DNA of 64,000 nucleotides from an uncultured Paracoccaceae bacterium (lineage in GTDB: Bacteria > Pseudomonadota > Alphaproteobacteria > Rhodobacterales > Rhodobacteraceae), in contig CANKVU010000009.1 of the NCBI GenBank assembly GCA_947487205.1, positions 1-64,000 of the forward strand, read 5' to 3'. Made by a program: the position numbers and the translations under genes. Each line of letters starts with the position of its first letter. Positions within the stretch are counted from its first letter, which is position 1. This document shows positions 47,993-56,712 of the stretch, one piece after another. Under the pieces are notes generated by a model. The model did no database searches and was not told the origin of the DNA. It saw nothing but the letters and a program-made list of their open reading frames with translations.

Positions 47993-48850
47993 ATCCTTCC
48001 CGCCTGTACCGATCCCGCCGGCCTCGACGGCCTCGCCTGGCTCGCCTGCTACCTCACGACGGGCAAGCACGTGGCCTTCTACGGCTCGTTCGGCACGGTG
48101 CTCCTGCTGCTGGCGGTGACGGCGCCGGCCGCGCTCCTCTTCGGCTTCGGCGGCGCGATGGCGGCGCGCTCGGCCTTCGGGCCCCTGCGCTGGGCCGGGC
48201 GGGGCTACATCGCAATCGTCCGCGGCGTGCCCGACATCGCCTTCTTCCTGTTCTTCGTCATCGCGCTCGACCAGGGGGTCGAGTACCTGCGCCACCAGGT
48301 CGCCTGCCCGGACTGGGGCGCGGCCGTGCGGCAGGGATCCGATTTCATCGTCTGCCCCGCGGCCAAGACGCCGCCGGACAATGCCGCGCAATGGGTGCAC
48401 GAAGTCTATGGCTTCGGGCTCGCCGTGGTCACCTTCGCGATCGTCTTCGGGGCGTTCTGCGCCAACGTCCTGTTCGGCGCCATGCGCGCGGTGCCGCGGG
48501 CGCAGATGGAAACCGCCGCCGCCTACGGGATGACGCGTGCCCAGGCGTTCCGCCGCATCCTCGTCCCGCAGATGTGGATCTACGCGCTGCCGGGGCTGTC
48601 CAACCTCTGGATGATCCTCGTCAAGGCGACGCCGCTGCTGTTCCTGCTGGGGGTCGAGGACATCGTCTACTGGGCGCGGGAGCTCGGCGGCACCAAGACG
48701 CCCAACTTCACCGATTATCCCCATGGCGACTGGCGGATGTGGTACTTCCTCGCGCTCCTGGTCTTCTACCTGGTGCTGACGCGGGTCTCCGAGATGGTGC
48801 TCGGCCGGGTGATGCGGCGGCTGGGGCGCGGGCAGGCGCTCGGATCATGA
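47993..48850 (+). CDS. Polar amino acid ABC transporter, permease 1
   Basis: A permease of the HisQ/HisM family with about five membrane helices. The coupling motif to the ATPase is ETAAAYGMTRAQAFRRILVPQM. The first start codon of a normal kind is GTG at 48071, but that would cut off the conserved N-terminal segment (DGLAWLACYLTTGKHVAFYGSFGT) and has no ribosome site. Strong third-position GC continues upstream to an ATC at 47993, which lies seven bases after a clean AGGAG. I therefore place the start there (285 residues) as a probable non-standard ATC. With GTG it would be 259 residues. The stop overlaps permease 2 by ATGA. Confidence 0.82.
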   Translation: MLPACTDPAGLDGLAWLACYLTTGKHVAFYGSFGTVLLLLAVTAPAALLFGFGGAMAARSAFGPLRWAGRGYIAIVRGVPDIAFFLFFVIALDQGVEYLRHQVACPDWGAAVRQGSDFIVCPAAKTPPDNAAQWVHEVYGFGLAVVTFAIVFGAFCANVLFGAMRAVPRAQMETAAAYGMTRAQAFRRILVPQMWIYALPGLSNLWMILVKATPLLFLLGVEDIVYWARELGGTKTPNFTDYPHGDWRMWYFLALLVFYLVLTRVSEMVLGRVMRRLGRGQALGS

Positions 48851-49653
48851 GCTGCTGGCAGACGATCCAGGATTACGCCCTGCGCTCGGTGGGGTACGGC
48901 GAGCGGTTGTTGCCCCGGGACGATTTCACCCTCTGCCAGCAGGTGACGCTGATCGGCTCGGGGATGATCTGGAACGTCTATTTCGGGGTCGTCGCGCTCG
49001 CCTTCGGCTTCGGCCTGGCGGTGGCGGTGGCGGCGGGCAAGAGCGCGCGCTCGCGCCTCGTGCGGGGGCTTTCGGACTGGTTCGTCTTCGTCTTTCGCGG
49101 CTCGCCGCTCTTCATCCAGTTCTTCTTCGCCTATTTCGCCTTCCTGTCGCTGAAGGCGCGGGTGCCGGCGCTCGACCCGCTCACCTCGGCCTGGCTCGGC
49201 GCCCTGGTCGTGCTGTTCCTGAACACCTCGGCCTACGCGGCCGAGATCTTCCACGGGGCGCTGCGCGCGATCCCGCGCGGCGAGGTGGAGGCGGCGGCCG
49301 CCTACGGGATGACCGGCTGGACCCGGTTCCGGCGCATCGTCTTTCCGACCATGATGCGGCTGGCCTGGCCCGCCTATACCAACGAGGCGATCTTTCTCGT
49401 CCATGCCACGACGCTGGTGTTCTTCTCGGGCTTTCCGGCCCGCCAGCAGCAGGGCGACGCGCTCTATTACGCCAGCTACTTCGCCGACCGCACCTTCAAT
49501 CCCTTCGTCCCCTACCCGATCCTGGCGGCGTATTTCATCCTGCTGACGCTGGCGATCATCGGCCTGTTCGGCCTGATCTCCCGCCGGCTGAACCGGCACC
49601 TTCCGGGGCAGAGGCGGCCGCGGCTGAAATTGCGCCCCACCCTTCTGCGCTAG
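48847..49653 (+). CDS. Polar amino acid ABC transporter, permease 2
   Basis: A 268-residue inner-membrane permease, partner of permease 1. Five or so helices are visible. The ATPase-docking EAA motif is EVEAAAAYGMTGWTRFRRIVFPTMM. DWFVFVFRGSPLFIQFFFAYF is a typical family stretch. The ATG at 48847 overlaps the stop of permease 1 as ATGA. It closes the operon and converges on the flavin-linked oxidoreductase gene nine bases later. Confidence 0.93.
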   Translation: MSCWQTIQDYALRSVGYGERLLPRDDFTLCQQVTLIGSGMIWNVYFGVVALAFGFGLAVAVAAGKSARSRLVRGLSDWFVFVFRGSPLFIQFFFAYFAFLSLKARVPALDPLTSAWLGALVVLFLNTSAYAAEIFHGALRAIPRGEVEAAAAYGMTGWTRFRRIVFPTMMRLAWPAYTNEAIFLVHATTLVFFSGFPARQQQGDALYYASYFADRTFNPFVPYPILAAYFILLTLAIIGLFGLISRRLNRHLPGQRRPRLKLRPTLLR

Positions 49654-49662
49654 GAAGGCGCC

Positions 49663-51057
49663 TCAGCCCCGCAGGACCGCGCCCGGATTCATGATGCCTT
49701 CCGGATCGAGCGCGGCCTTGATCGCCCGCATGGCGTCGAGCCGCGCGGGATCGCCGTAGCGCTCCAGCTCCGCGACCTTCAGCCGGCCGATGCCGTGCTC
49801 GGCCGAGAAGGAACCGTCGCGACCCATCACCTCGGCGTCGACGATGTCGCGCAGGCGGTCGGCCAGATGGCCGTAATCGGATCGGTCGCCGCCCCGCGGG
49901 GGAAAGAGGTTGTAGTGCAGGTTGCCGTCGCCCAGATGGCCGAAGCAGTTGATCCGCAGATCCGCCGCGACCTCCCGCAGGCGGCGACCGCAGGCGTCGA
50001 GGAAGTCGGGGATGCGGGATTGCGGCAGCGAGATGTCGTTCGACACGATCGCCCCGATGGCGCGGTTCGCCTCCGGAATGCTCTCGCGCACCGCCCAGAG
50101 GCCGCGCCTCTGCTCGCCGCTCCGGGCGATCACGCCATCAAGGGCCAGGCCCGCCCCGGACGCCTCGGAAAAGAGGCGCTCCAGCCGCGCATCGGGGTCG
50201 TCCTCGGCGCCGAGCCCGAGGTCGATCAGCACCGACCAGTCCGGCGGCTCCGCGAAGGGCTGGCGCACGCGGGCGCCGGTCTCGGAGAGGAAGCGCAGGC
50301 CCTGCCCCGAGATCAGCTCGAACCCCGAGACGCCGCCCATCTCCTGCGCCCGCGCCAGCACGTCGAGCCCCGCCTCAGGCCCCGGAACGGCGAAGAGCGC
50401 GGTGCCCTGGCGGGCGGGGCGGGGGAACAGCCGCATCGACGCGGCGGTGATGACGCCGAGCGTCCCCTCGGACCCGATCAGCAGGTTGCGGATGTCGTAG
50501 CCGGTATTGTCCTTCCTCAGGCGCTTGAGGCCCCGCATGACCGCGCCCGACGGCAGGACCGCCTCGATCCCGAGGCAGACCTCGCGCGCGGTGCCGTAGC
50601 GGATGACGTTGAGCCCGCCGGCATTGGTGGCCAGCGCGCCGCCCAGCCGCACGCTGCCCTCCGCCGCCCAGGAGAGCGGGAAGAGCCGGTCCCGCGCGGC
50701 CGCGGCGGCCTGCAGGTCGGACAGGATCGCGCCCGCTTCGGCGATCACCACGTTCTCGACCGGGTACACGCCCCGGATGCGGGCCATGCGGTCGAGCGAC
50801 AGCAGGATCGGCGCGCCCTCGGGCAGGGTCTGTCCGCCCACCAGCCCGGTCCCGCCGCCGCGGGGCACCACCGCGATGCCGCGGGCGGCGGCGAACCGCA
50901 CGACCGCCGCGACCTCGTCGGTCGAGCGCGGGGCGGCGACGATGCCGGCCCGGCCGCGCCACCGGCCGCGCGGCTCGTCGAGCTCGCCCGGCGCGGGCGC
51001 GCGGCACGTCCCCGGGGGCAGCGACCCCTCGAGATCCTGCAGCCAGTCGGGACTCAT
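49663..51057 (-). CDS. FAD-binding oxidoreductase (GlcD / D-2-hydroxyacid dehydrogenase type)
   Basis: A 464-residue flavoprotein of the vanillyl-alcohol-oxidase/PCMH fold. The FAD-binding PP-loop is VVPRGGGTGLVGGQTLPEG. WAAEGSVRLGGALATNAGGLNVIRYG and LLIGSEGTLGVIT follow. The C-terminal cap carries the metal/substrate histidines in FGHLGDGNLHYN and the motif SAEHGIGRLK. This is the pattern of D-lactate, glycolate and D-2-hydroxyglutarate dehydrogenases. The substrate cannot be fixed. Its ATG overlaps the stop of the MBL-fold gene, so the two are coupled. Confidence 0.93.
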   Translation of the reverse strand: MSPDWLQDLEGSLPPGTCRAPAPGELDEPRGRWRGRAGIVAAPRSTDEVAAVVRFAAARGIAVVPRGGGTGLVGGQTLPEGAPILLSLDRMARIRGVYPVENVVIAEAGAILSDLQAAAAARDRLFPLSWAAEGSVRLGGALATNAGGLNVIRYGTAREVCLGIEAVLPSGAVMRGLKRLRKDNTGYDIRNLLIGSEGTLGVITAASMRLFPRPARQGTALFAVPGPEAGLDVLARAQEMGGVSGFELISGQGLRFLSETGARVRQPFAEPPDWSVLIDLGLGAEDDPDARLERLFSEASGAGLALDGVIARSGEQRRGLWAVRESIPEANRAIGAIVSNDISLPQSRIPDFLDACGRRLREVAADLRINCFGHLGDGNLHYNLFPPRGGDRSDYGHLADRLRDIVDAEVMGRDGSFSAEHGIGRLKVAELERYGDPARLDAMRAIKAALDPEGIMNPGAVLRG

Positions 51058-51866
51058 CGCTCCCCGAGGAAGGCCGGCTGCAGGACGACGACCGTCGGAC
51101 GGTCGGGCAGCGTCCGCAGGCCCACCTCGATCGAACTGCCCTGGCGCCGGTCGATCGCGAAGCTCTCCGAGATGCCGGCGAGGAACCGTTCCAGCGTGTA
51201 GCTGCCGAACCAGTGCATCGGGATCACGATCGAGCTTTCCAGCCGTTCCAGCGTCCGGATCATCGTCGGCAGGTCGACGGTCATGCCGCCGTCGACGGCG
51301 GCCATGACCACGTCGAGCCGGCCGAGTGCCGCGTATTGCTGCGCGTCGGGCTCGTGGTGGAGATGGCCCAGATGCCCGATGCAGAGGCCCGCCACCTCGA
51401 ACACGAAGATCGAGTTGCCGTATCGCTCGACACCGTCATAGGCGCGGATGTCGGTGGGGACGTTGCGGACGAACATCTCTCCCACCTCCTCGGCGTGGAG
51501 GGTGGGGGCCGCCCCGTCGCCCCACCCTTCCAGGAGGTGCGGAATCCGCGGATCGGGAGAGATCGTCCAATGCGAGGAATGGGCGTGGTTCATCGTCGCC
51601 ACGTCGGGAACGAAGTCCGCCGTGCCGAGGTAGCCGTTGTAATCGGTGAGCGCCGTCGTCCCGTCGGGCGCCTGCAGCAGGAACATCGAATGGTCGATAT
51701 AGGACAGCCGGACGGTGTAGTCGGGAAGCGGCGCGCGCCAATCGGCCCGGTGGAGATAGTCGATTCCGGGCGCGGATTCGGCGATGGCGATGCAATGGCT
51801 CTGCCGCTCCTGCGCCCAGAGCGGTGCCGCGACCAATGCGGCGAGGAGCGACAGGCGATGGATCAT
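51054..51866 (-). CDS. Exported MBL-fold (metallo-hydrolase-like) protein
   Basis: A 270-residue protein with a signal peptide (about 1-18, cut near WAQ), so probably periplasmic. The rest looks like an UlaG-type metallo-beta-lactamase fold. The usual HxHxDH zinc motif reads HAHSSHW (His94, His96, His99, with Ser98 in place of Asp). GHLGHLHHEP and IPMHWFGSYTLERF supply later histidines. Loss of the Asp suggests one metal site or altered chemistry. The ATG at 51866 has GGAGGATT before it. It overlaps the downstream flavoprotein gene, which implies a shared task. It should not be read as antibiotic resistance. Confidence 0.8.
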   Translation of the reverse strand: MIHRLSLLAALVAAPLWAQERQSHCIAIAESAPGIDYLHRADWRAPLPDYTVRLSYIDHSMFLLQAPDGTTALTDYNGYLGTADFVPDVATMNHAHSSHWTISPDPRIPHLLEGWGDGAAPTLHAEEVGEMFVRNVPTDIRAYDGVERYGNSIFVFEVAGLCIGHLGHLHHEPDAQQYAALGRLDVVMAAVDGGMTVDLPTMIRTLERLESSIVIPMHWFGSYTLERFLAGISESFAIDRRQGSSIEVGLRTLPDRPTVVVLQPAFLGER

Positions 51867-51931
51867 GGGCAATCCTCCTGCCCCGAGGCTACCGGCCGGC
51901 GCCCGGCCTTTCCAGTCGCGTCAGCGTGAGC

Positions 51932-52513
51932 TCAGCCGGCATCGGTGCGCCCGCGCCGGTCGGGGCGGAGATTGGCGTAAAGGACGTGGTTCCGCCAGCG
52001 CCCGGCGATCTGCAGGTAGCTTTGCGCCACGCCCTCGTACTTGAAGCCCGACTTTTCCAGCACGCCGCGCGAGGCCGCGTTCTCGGGCAGGCAGGCGGCT
52101 TCGACCCGGCTGAGATCGAGGCGGTGGAAGGCGTGGTGCACGAGCCCCTCTATCGCCTCGCGCATGAAGCCCTGCCGGGCGAAGGGCGCGCCGACCCAGT
52201 ATCCGAGCGTCGCCGATTGCGCCGGCCCGCGGCGGATGTTGTCGAGCGTGATCGCGCCCACCAGGTCCTCGGGCCCGCGGCGGAACAGGAACAGCGGCAA
52301 CGCCGTCTCGTTGCGGACCGAGCGCTGCGCCCAGTAGACCCGGTTGGTGAAGCTCTTGCGCGTCAGGTGGTCGTCGGCCCAGGTCGGCTCCCACGGTTGC
52401 AGGAACGCGGCGCTGTCGCGGCGCAGGCCCGTCCAGGCGGTGAAATCCGTATGCTGGGGCGGACGCAGCGACAGCCGATCCGTCTCGATCCGCAACCGCC
52501 TCCGACCCAGCAT
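51932..52513 (-). CDS. GNAT-family N-acetyltransferase (RimJ/RimL type)
   Basis: A 193-residue acetyltransferase. The start LRIETDRLSLRPPQHTDF and the core TLGYWVGAPFARQGFMREAIEGLVHHAFHRLDLSRVEAACLPENAASRGVLEKSGF are typical of the RimJ/RimL group, which acetylates ribosomal proteins or small molecules. The ending KYEGVAQSYLQIAGRWRNHVLYA matches. It begins two bases after the stop of the M16 peptidase gene and is the last gene of the cox-thrC series. Confidence 0.93.
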   Translation of the reverse strand: MLGRRRLRIETDRLSLRPPQHTDFTAWTGLRRDSAAFLQPWEPTWADDHLTRKSFTNRVYWAQRSVRNETALPLFLFRRGPEDLVGAITLDNIRRGPAQSATLGYWVGAPFARQGFMREAIEGLVHHAFHRLDLSRVEAACLPENAASRGVLEKSGFKYEGVAQSYLQIAGRWRNHVLYANLRPDRRGRTDAG

Positions 52514-52515
52514 CG

Positions 52516-53772
52516 TCAGACCAGCCGCTCGCGCACTTCGTCCAGGGACGGCGCGCCCTCCACCGGGCCGTAGAGCGCCATCGCCGCGGTGTCCGAGGGC
52601 AGCCCGCCCCCGAAATCGCGCACGTCGTCGCGGGTCACGGCGTCGATCCGGGCGACCGTCTCGTCGATCTCGGGGACGCGGTTCCAGATCGAGACGAGCC
52701 GGGCCAGACGCTCGGCCCGCGCCGAGGCGCCTTCGAGCCCCATGAGGAGGCCCGCCTTCAGCTGCGCGCGGGCGCGCTCGACCTCCTCGGGGGAAATGTC
52801 GTCGGCGGCGCGCTTCATCTCGTCGACGATGACGCGGGTCAGGGCGCCGGCCTCCTCGCCCGAGGTGCCCGCATAGATCGTGAGCATCCCCGAATCGTCG
52901 TAGGAGCCGGCCTGGGCGAAGATCGAGTAGCACAGGCCGCGCCGTTCCCGGAGTTCCTGGAAGAGCCGCGACGACATGCCCCCGCCCAGGGCCATCGCGT
53001 GGATCTGGGCGGCGTAGAAGTCGGGATCGCGGTAGGCCGGCGCCTCGAATCCCAGGGTCAGGTGGGCCTGTTCCAGGTCGCGTCGCTCGCGCCGCTCGCC
53101 GCCGCGGAAGGTGGCCGCCTCGGGCGCGCGCCGCGGCTGCGGGGACAGGTGGCCGAACTGGGCCTCCGCGAAGCGGCAGATCTCGTCGTGATCGACGGCG
53201 CCCGCCGCGGCCAGGATCATCTCGCCGGGGCGATAGCGCTCGCCGACGAAGGTCGCGAGGTCGGGGCGGCCGAACCGGGAGACCCGCTCCGAGGGGCCGA
53301 GGATCGACCGGCCGAGCGGCTGGTCGGGATAGGCGGCCTCCTGCAGCCAGTCGAAGACGATGTCGTCGGGCGTGTCGGCGACCTGGCCGATCTCCTGCAG
53401 GATGACGCCGCGCTCCACCTCGATCTCGCGCTGGTCGAAGGCGGGGTTGAGGACGATGTCGGCGATCACGTCGAGCGCGAGGCCCACATCGGGTTCCAGC
53501 ACCCGGGCGTAATAGGCCGTCATCTCGCGCGAGGTATAGGCGTTGATGTAGCCGCCCACATCCTCGATCGCCTCGGCGATCTGCAGGGCGGAGCGCCGCG
53601 CGGTGCCCTTGAAGGCCATGTGCTCGAGGAAATGGGCGATGCCGTTCTGCTCGGCCCGCTCGTGCCGCGCCCCGGCGGTGACCCAGATCCCGGCACTCGC
53701 CGATTTCAGCGCCGGCATGTGCTCGGTGACGACCCGGAGGCCGTTGGAGAGGGTATGGATCTGGACGCTCAT
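52516..53772 (-). CDS. M16-family zinc metallopeptidase (processing peptidase-like)
   Basis: A 418-residue M16B peptidase related to the mitochondrial processing peptidase beta subunit and to bacterial PepR-type enzymes. The inverted zinc motif HFLEH in GIAHFLEHMAFKGT and the downstream glutamate in EVERGVILQEI are intact, so it should be active. The second-half signature GGGMSSRLFQELRERRGLCYSI is present. The ATG overlaps the thrC stop. Substrate unknown. Confidence 0.95.
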   Translation of the reverse strand: MSVQIHTLSNGLRVVTEHMPALKSASAGIWVTAGARHERAEQNGIAHFLEHMAFKGTARRSALQIAEAIEDVGGYINAYTSREMTAYYARVLEPDVGLALDVIADIVLNPAFDQREIEVERGVILQEIGQVADTPDDIVFDWLQEAAYPDQPLGRSILGPSERVSRFGRPDLATFVGERYRPGEMILAAAGAVDHDEICRFAEAQFGHLSPQPRRAPEAATFRGGERRERRDLEQAHLTLGFEAPAYRDPDFYAAQIHAMALGGGMSSRLFQELRERRGLCYSIFAQAGSYDDSGMLTIYAGTSGEEAGALTRVIVDEMKRAADDISPEEVERARAQLKAGLLMGLEGASARAERLARLVSIWNRVPEIDETVARIDAVTRDDVRDFGGGLPSDTAAMALYGPVEGAPSLDEVRERLV

Positions 53773-55148
53773 GCGATGCGCTCGTCGATCAGGGATTTGA
53801 GGCGGCCCAGGTCGTTGGGCACGTCGGTAAGACGCTCGGGCCGCTCGAAAAGATCCGCCATGCGGGGGGGGAGCGCGGGGCGGTGGCCGGTCGCGGCCTC
53901 GACCGCGTCGGGAAACTTCGCCGGATGGGCGGTGGCGAGCGTCACCATCGGGCTGTCGGCGGTGATCTCGGAGGCGACCTTCACGCCCACGGCGGTGTGG
54001 GGGCAGATCGTCTGCCCGGTGCGGGCATAGGTGTCGCGGATCGTGGCGCCCGTCTCCTCCTCCGACGCGCGGCCGGAGGTGTAGATGTCGCGCAGGGCCT
54101 CCATCGCGCCCTGGCTGATCGCGAAGCCACCCTCGGCCCGCAATTCCTCCATCAGCTGGGCGACGGCGCGGCCGTCCCGGTCATAGGCCATGTAGAGGGC
54201 GCGTTCGAAGTTGGAGCTGACCTGGATGTCCATGGACGGGCTGATCGTCGGCTGCACGCCCTCCTTGCGGTGGGTGCCGGTCTGGAACGTGCGGTGCAGG
54301 ATGTCGTTGCGGTTCGTGGCGATCACCAGCCGGTCGATCGGCAGGCCCATGGAGCGGGCCACGTATCCCGCGAAGATGTCGCCGAAATTGCCCGTGGGCA
54401 CGGTGAACCCGACCGACCGCCCCGGCGCCCCGAGCGCGACGGCGGCGGAGAAGTAATAGACCACCTGCGCCAGAACCCGCGCCCAGTTGATCGAGTTCAC
54501 CGCCGTCAGGCCGACCCGGTCGCGGAAGGCGTGGTCGTTGAACATCGCCTTCACCGCGGCCTGGCAATCGTCGAAATCGCCCTCGACGGCCAGGGCGTGG
54601 ACGTTGGGCTCGACCGGCGTGGTCATCTGCCGGCGCTGCACCTCGGAGACGCGGCCCTGCGGGAAGAGGATGAAGCATTCCACGTTGTCGAGGCCGCGGA
54701 ACGCCTCGATCGCCGCCGATCCGGTGTCGCCGGAGGTGGCGCCGACGATGGTGATCCGCTCGCCCCGGCGCCGCATCACGTCCTGAAACAGCTGGCCGAT
54801 CAGCTGCATCGCGAAATCCTTGAAGGCCAGGGTCGGCCCGTGGAACAGTTCCAGCAGGAAATGCGACGGCGCGATCTGCACCAGGGGCGCGCGCACGTCG
54901 TGGCCGAAACCGGCATAGGCGCGCCCGATCAGGTCGCCCAGCCGCGCCTCGGACAGGCCCGTGAACGGCTGCATGACGCGGAGCGCGACCTCCTCGTAGG
55001 GGCGGCCGGCGAGGGCGGCGATGTCGGCCGGCGGCATCACCGGGATCTCGGCCGGGACGTAGAGGCCGCCGTCGCGCGCCAGGCCGGCCAGCATCGCGCC
55101 CTCGAAATCGAGCGCCGGGGCCGTGCCGCGGGTGGAATGGTACTGCAT
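53769..55148 (-). CDS. thrC: Threonine synthase
   Basis: A 459-residue PLP enzyme making threonine from O-phosphohomoserine. The N-terminus MQYHSTRG is typical. LFHGPTLAFKDFAMQ contains the PLP lysine, VGATSGDTGSAAIEA and FTVPTGNFGDIFAGYVA bind phosphate, and NRNDILHRTFQTG follows. Two starts are possible: ATG at 55148 with GAAGGG at ideal spacing, or ATG at 55154, which overlaps the surf1 stop as ATGA. The difference is two residues. It lies inside the cox-linked gene series. Confidence 0.97.
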   Translation of the reverse strand: MQYHSTRGTAPALDFEGAMLAGLARDGGLYVPAEIPVMPPADIAALAGRPYEEVALRVMQPFTGLSEARLGDLIGRAYAGFGHDVRAPLVQIAPSHFLLELFHGPTLAFKDFAMQLIGQLFQDVMRRRGERITIVGATSGDTGSAAIEAFRGLDNVECFILFPQGRVSEVQRRQMTTPVEPNVHALAVEGDFDDCQAAVKAMFNDHAFRDRVGLTAVNSINWARVLAQVVYYFSAAVALGAPGRSVGFTVPTGNFGDIFAGYVARSMGLPIDRLVIATNRNDILHRTFQTGTHRKEGVQPTISPSMDIQVSSNFERALYMAYDRDGRAVAQLMEELRAEGGFAISQGAMEALRDIYTSGRASEEETGATIRDTYARTGQTICPHTAVGVKVASEITADSPMVTLATAHPAKFPDAVEAATGHRPALPPRMADLFERPERLTDVPNDLGRLKSLIDERIA

Positions 55149-55150
55149 CG

Positions 55151-55828
55151 TCATGCCCTTCGATCCGTCCGCCCGGCCATACGCCAGCCCAGCAGGAGTG
55201 TCATCCCCGCCCAGAGCGCGGCGATGGAAAACCAGGTGATCGCGTATTGCAGGTGGTCGTTCGGGATCCCCGTGGCCGTGACCGGCAGCGCCACCACGCC
55301 CGGCAGCGGCGTCTCGACCTGCCGCGCGACGACCAGCACCGGCTCGGTCCCGAGCGCGCGCGCCATCTCGGGCACGTCGCGGGCGAACCAGATGTTGCGG
55401 TCGCGCTCGGGCGCGGGGGTGAAGCGGTCGACCTCGCGCGGCCAGTGCAGGTTGCCGGTGACGGTGAGGTGGCGGGCGGGGCGCACCGCGTCCTTCTGCG
55501 GCGTCGGGATGACGCCCAGATCCACCATGATCCGCCGGCCCGCCGTGTCGAACGGGGCGATGACCCGGTAGCCCGCGCCGGTCTGCGCGGTCGAGACGAG
55601 GACGTGCAGTTCCGCCCCCGTGGTCCGGCCGGTGACCGTGACGGGCAGGTAGCGGTCGGCCTCGGGCTCGGGCGCGGCGGGCAGGTCGACCGGCGGGGCG
55701 GAGATCCGCGCCTCGATGTCGGCGAGGAGCGCGGACTTCCATTCGAGGCGGCGCAGCTGCCAGGTGCCGAGCGCCAGGAGGAGCGCCACGCCGCCCAGCC
55801 CCAGCACCGCGAGAGAGATCCAGCGCAT
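55151..55828 (-). CDS. SURF1-family cytochrome oxidase assembly protein
   Basis: A 225-residue SURF1 protein that helps insert heme a into cytochrome c oxidase. It has the two-helix architecture: an N-terminal helix (about 5-24) followed by LGTWQLRRLEWK, and a C-terminal helix in YAITWFSIAALWAGMTLLLGW, with a periplasmic domain between. It follows ctaE on the same strand, but two inverted repeats separate them, so its expression may be partly independent. The start is ATG at 55828. Confidence 0.93.
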   Translation of the reverse strand: MRWISLAVLGLGGVALLLALGTWQLRRLEWKSALLADIEARISAPPVDLPAAPEPEADRYLPVTVTGRTTGAELHVLVSTAQTGAGYRVIAPFDTAGRRIMVDLGVIPTPQKDAVRPARHLTVTGNLHWPREVDRFTPAPERDRNIWFARDVPEMARALGTEPVLVVARQVETPLPGVVALPVTATGIPNDHLQYAITWFSIAALWAGMTLLLGWRMAGRTDRRA

Positions 55829-55844
55829 GGATTTCAGGCCCGTT

Positions 55845-55873
55845 CGAAAAAGGGCGCCTCGGGCGCCCTTTCG
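55845..55873 (-). terminator. Intrinsic terminator between ctaE and surf1
   Basis: A ten-pair perfect stem, 55849-55858 with 55862-55871 (AAAGGGCGCC), and a three-base loop are followed on the minus strand by a run of Ts. It would end or weaken transcription after ctaE, before surf1. Confidence 0.7.
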
Positions 55874-55880
55874 CGGTGGC

Positions 55881-55901
55881 CGATTTTTCGACGAAAAATC
55901 G
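55881..55901. repeat. 21-bp near-perfect palindrome at the ctaE stop codon
   Basis: CGATTTTTCG at 55881-55890 is mirrored by CGAAAAATCG at 55892-55901 around one central base. It abuts the ctaE stop. It may be a second termination hairpin or a protein-binding site. The stem is AT-rich, unlike other hairpins here. Confidence 0.6.
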
Positions 55902-56693
55902 TCACGCGCCCCAGATGTAGATCGACGCGAAGAGGAACAGCCAGACCACGTCGACGAAGTGCCAGTACCAGGCCGCCGCCTCGAAGCCGACATGCTTCTC
56001 GGGCGTGAAGTGGCCGGCGCGGACCCGCAGGTAGCACACGAAGAGGAAGATCGTCCCGATGATCACGTGCGCGCCGTGGAAGCCCGTCGCCATGAAGAAG
56101 TTGGCCCCGTAGATGTTGCCCGAGAAGCCGAAGGCGGCGTGGCTGTATTCGTAGGCCTGGAAGAAGGTGAAGAGTGCGCCCAGCACGACCGCGATGATGA
56201 TGCCGTTGGCCAGGTCCTTGCGGTTGTTCTCGTGCACGAGCGCGTGGTGCGCCCAGGTCGCCGCGCAGCCCGAGCAGAGCAGGATCAGCGTGTTGATCAG
56301 CGGCAGGTGCCAGGGATCGAAGGTCTCGATCGACGGGGGCGGCCACTGCCCCTCGCTGAACGTCTCCATCGGATAGAGGGCGTGCTTGAAGAACGACCAG
56401 AACCACGCGGCGAAGAACATCACCTCGGACATGATGAAAAGGATGAAGCCGTAGCGCAGCCCGATCCGCACGACCGGGGCGTGGTCGCCCGCGCCCGATT
56501 CCCGGATCACGTCCCACCACCAGGCCACCATCGAATAGAGCACGATGACGAGGCCGATCGCGAACATGAAGGGCGTGATCGCCTTCATCCACAGCACCGC
56601 GCCGAACAGCATGACGAAGGCGCCGACGGCCGCCACCAGCGGGTGCAGCGACGGGGCGAGAATGTGATAATCGTGGTTCTTTTCGTGCGCCAT
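55902..56693 (-). CDS. ctaE: Cytochrome c oxidase subunit III
   Basis: A 263-residue membrane protein of aa3-type oxidase with about seven helices. It starts [44 protein letters not shown] and [22 protein letters not shown] are characteristic of subunit III, as is the ending [23 protein letters not shown]. It is the last structural oxidase gene of the ctaC-ctaB-small gene-ctaG-ctaE order. Subunit I (ctaD) is elsewhere. Confidence 0.98.
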   Translation of the reverse strand: MAHEKNHDYHILAPSLHPLVAAVGAFVMLFGAVLWMKAITPFMFAIGLVIVLYSMVAWWWDVIRESGAGDHAPVVRIGLRYGFILFIMSEVMFFAAWFWSFFKHALYPMETFSEGQWPPPSIETFDPWHLPLINTLILLCSGCAATWAHHALVHENNRKDLANGIIIAVVLGALFTFFQAYEYSHAAFGFSGNIYGANFFMATGFHGAHVIIGTIFLFVCYLRVRAGHFTPEKHVGFEAAAWYWHFVDVVWLFLFASIYIWGA

Positions 56694-56712
56694 GGCGTCC
56701 CCCGTCTGGCCG

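Noticed and set aside
47878-48070. Frameshift or pseudogene in permease 1
   Set aside because: The frame is open and codon-biased back to a good ribosome site at 47981-47985. A non-standard start explains the data without any break.
51054-51866. Beta-lactamase
   Set aside because: The fold is MBL-like, but the motif is altered and the context is metabolic. Nothing points to beta-lactam hydrolysis.
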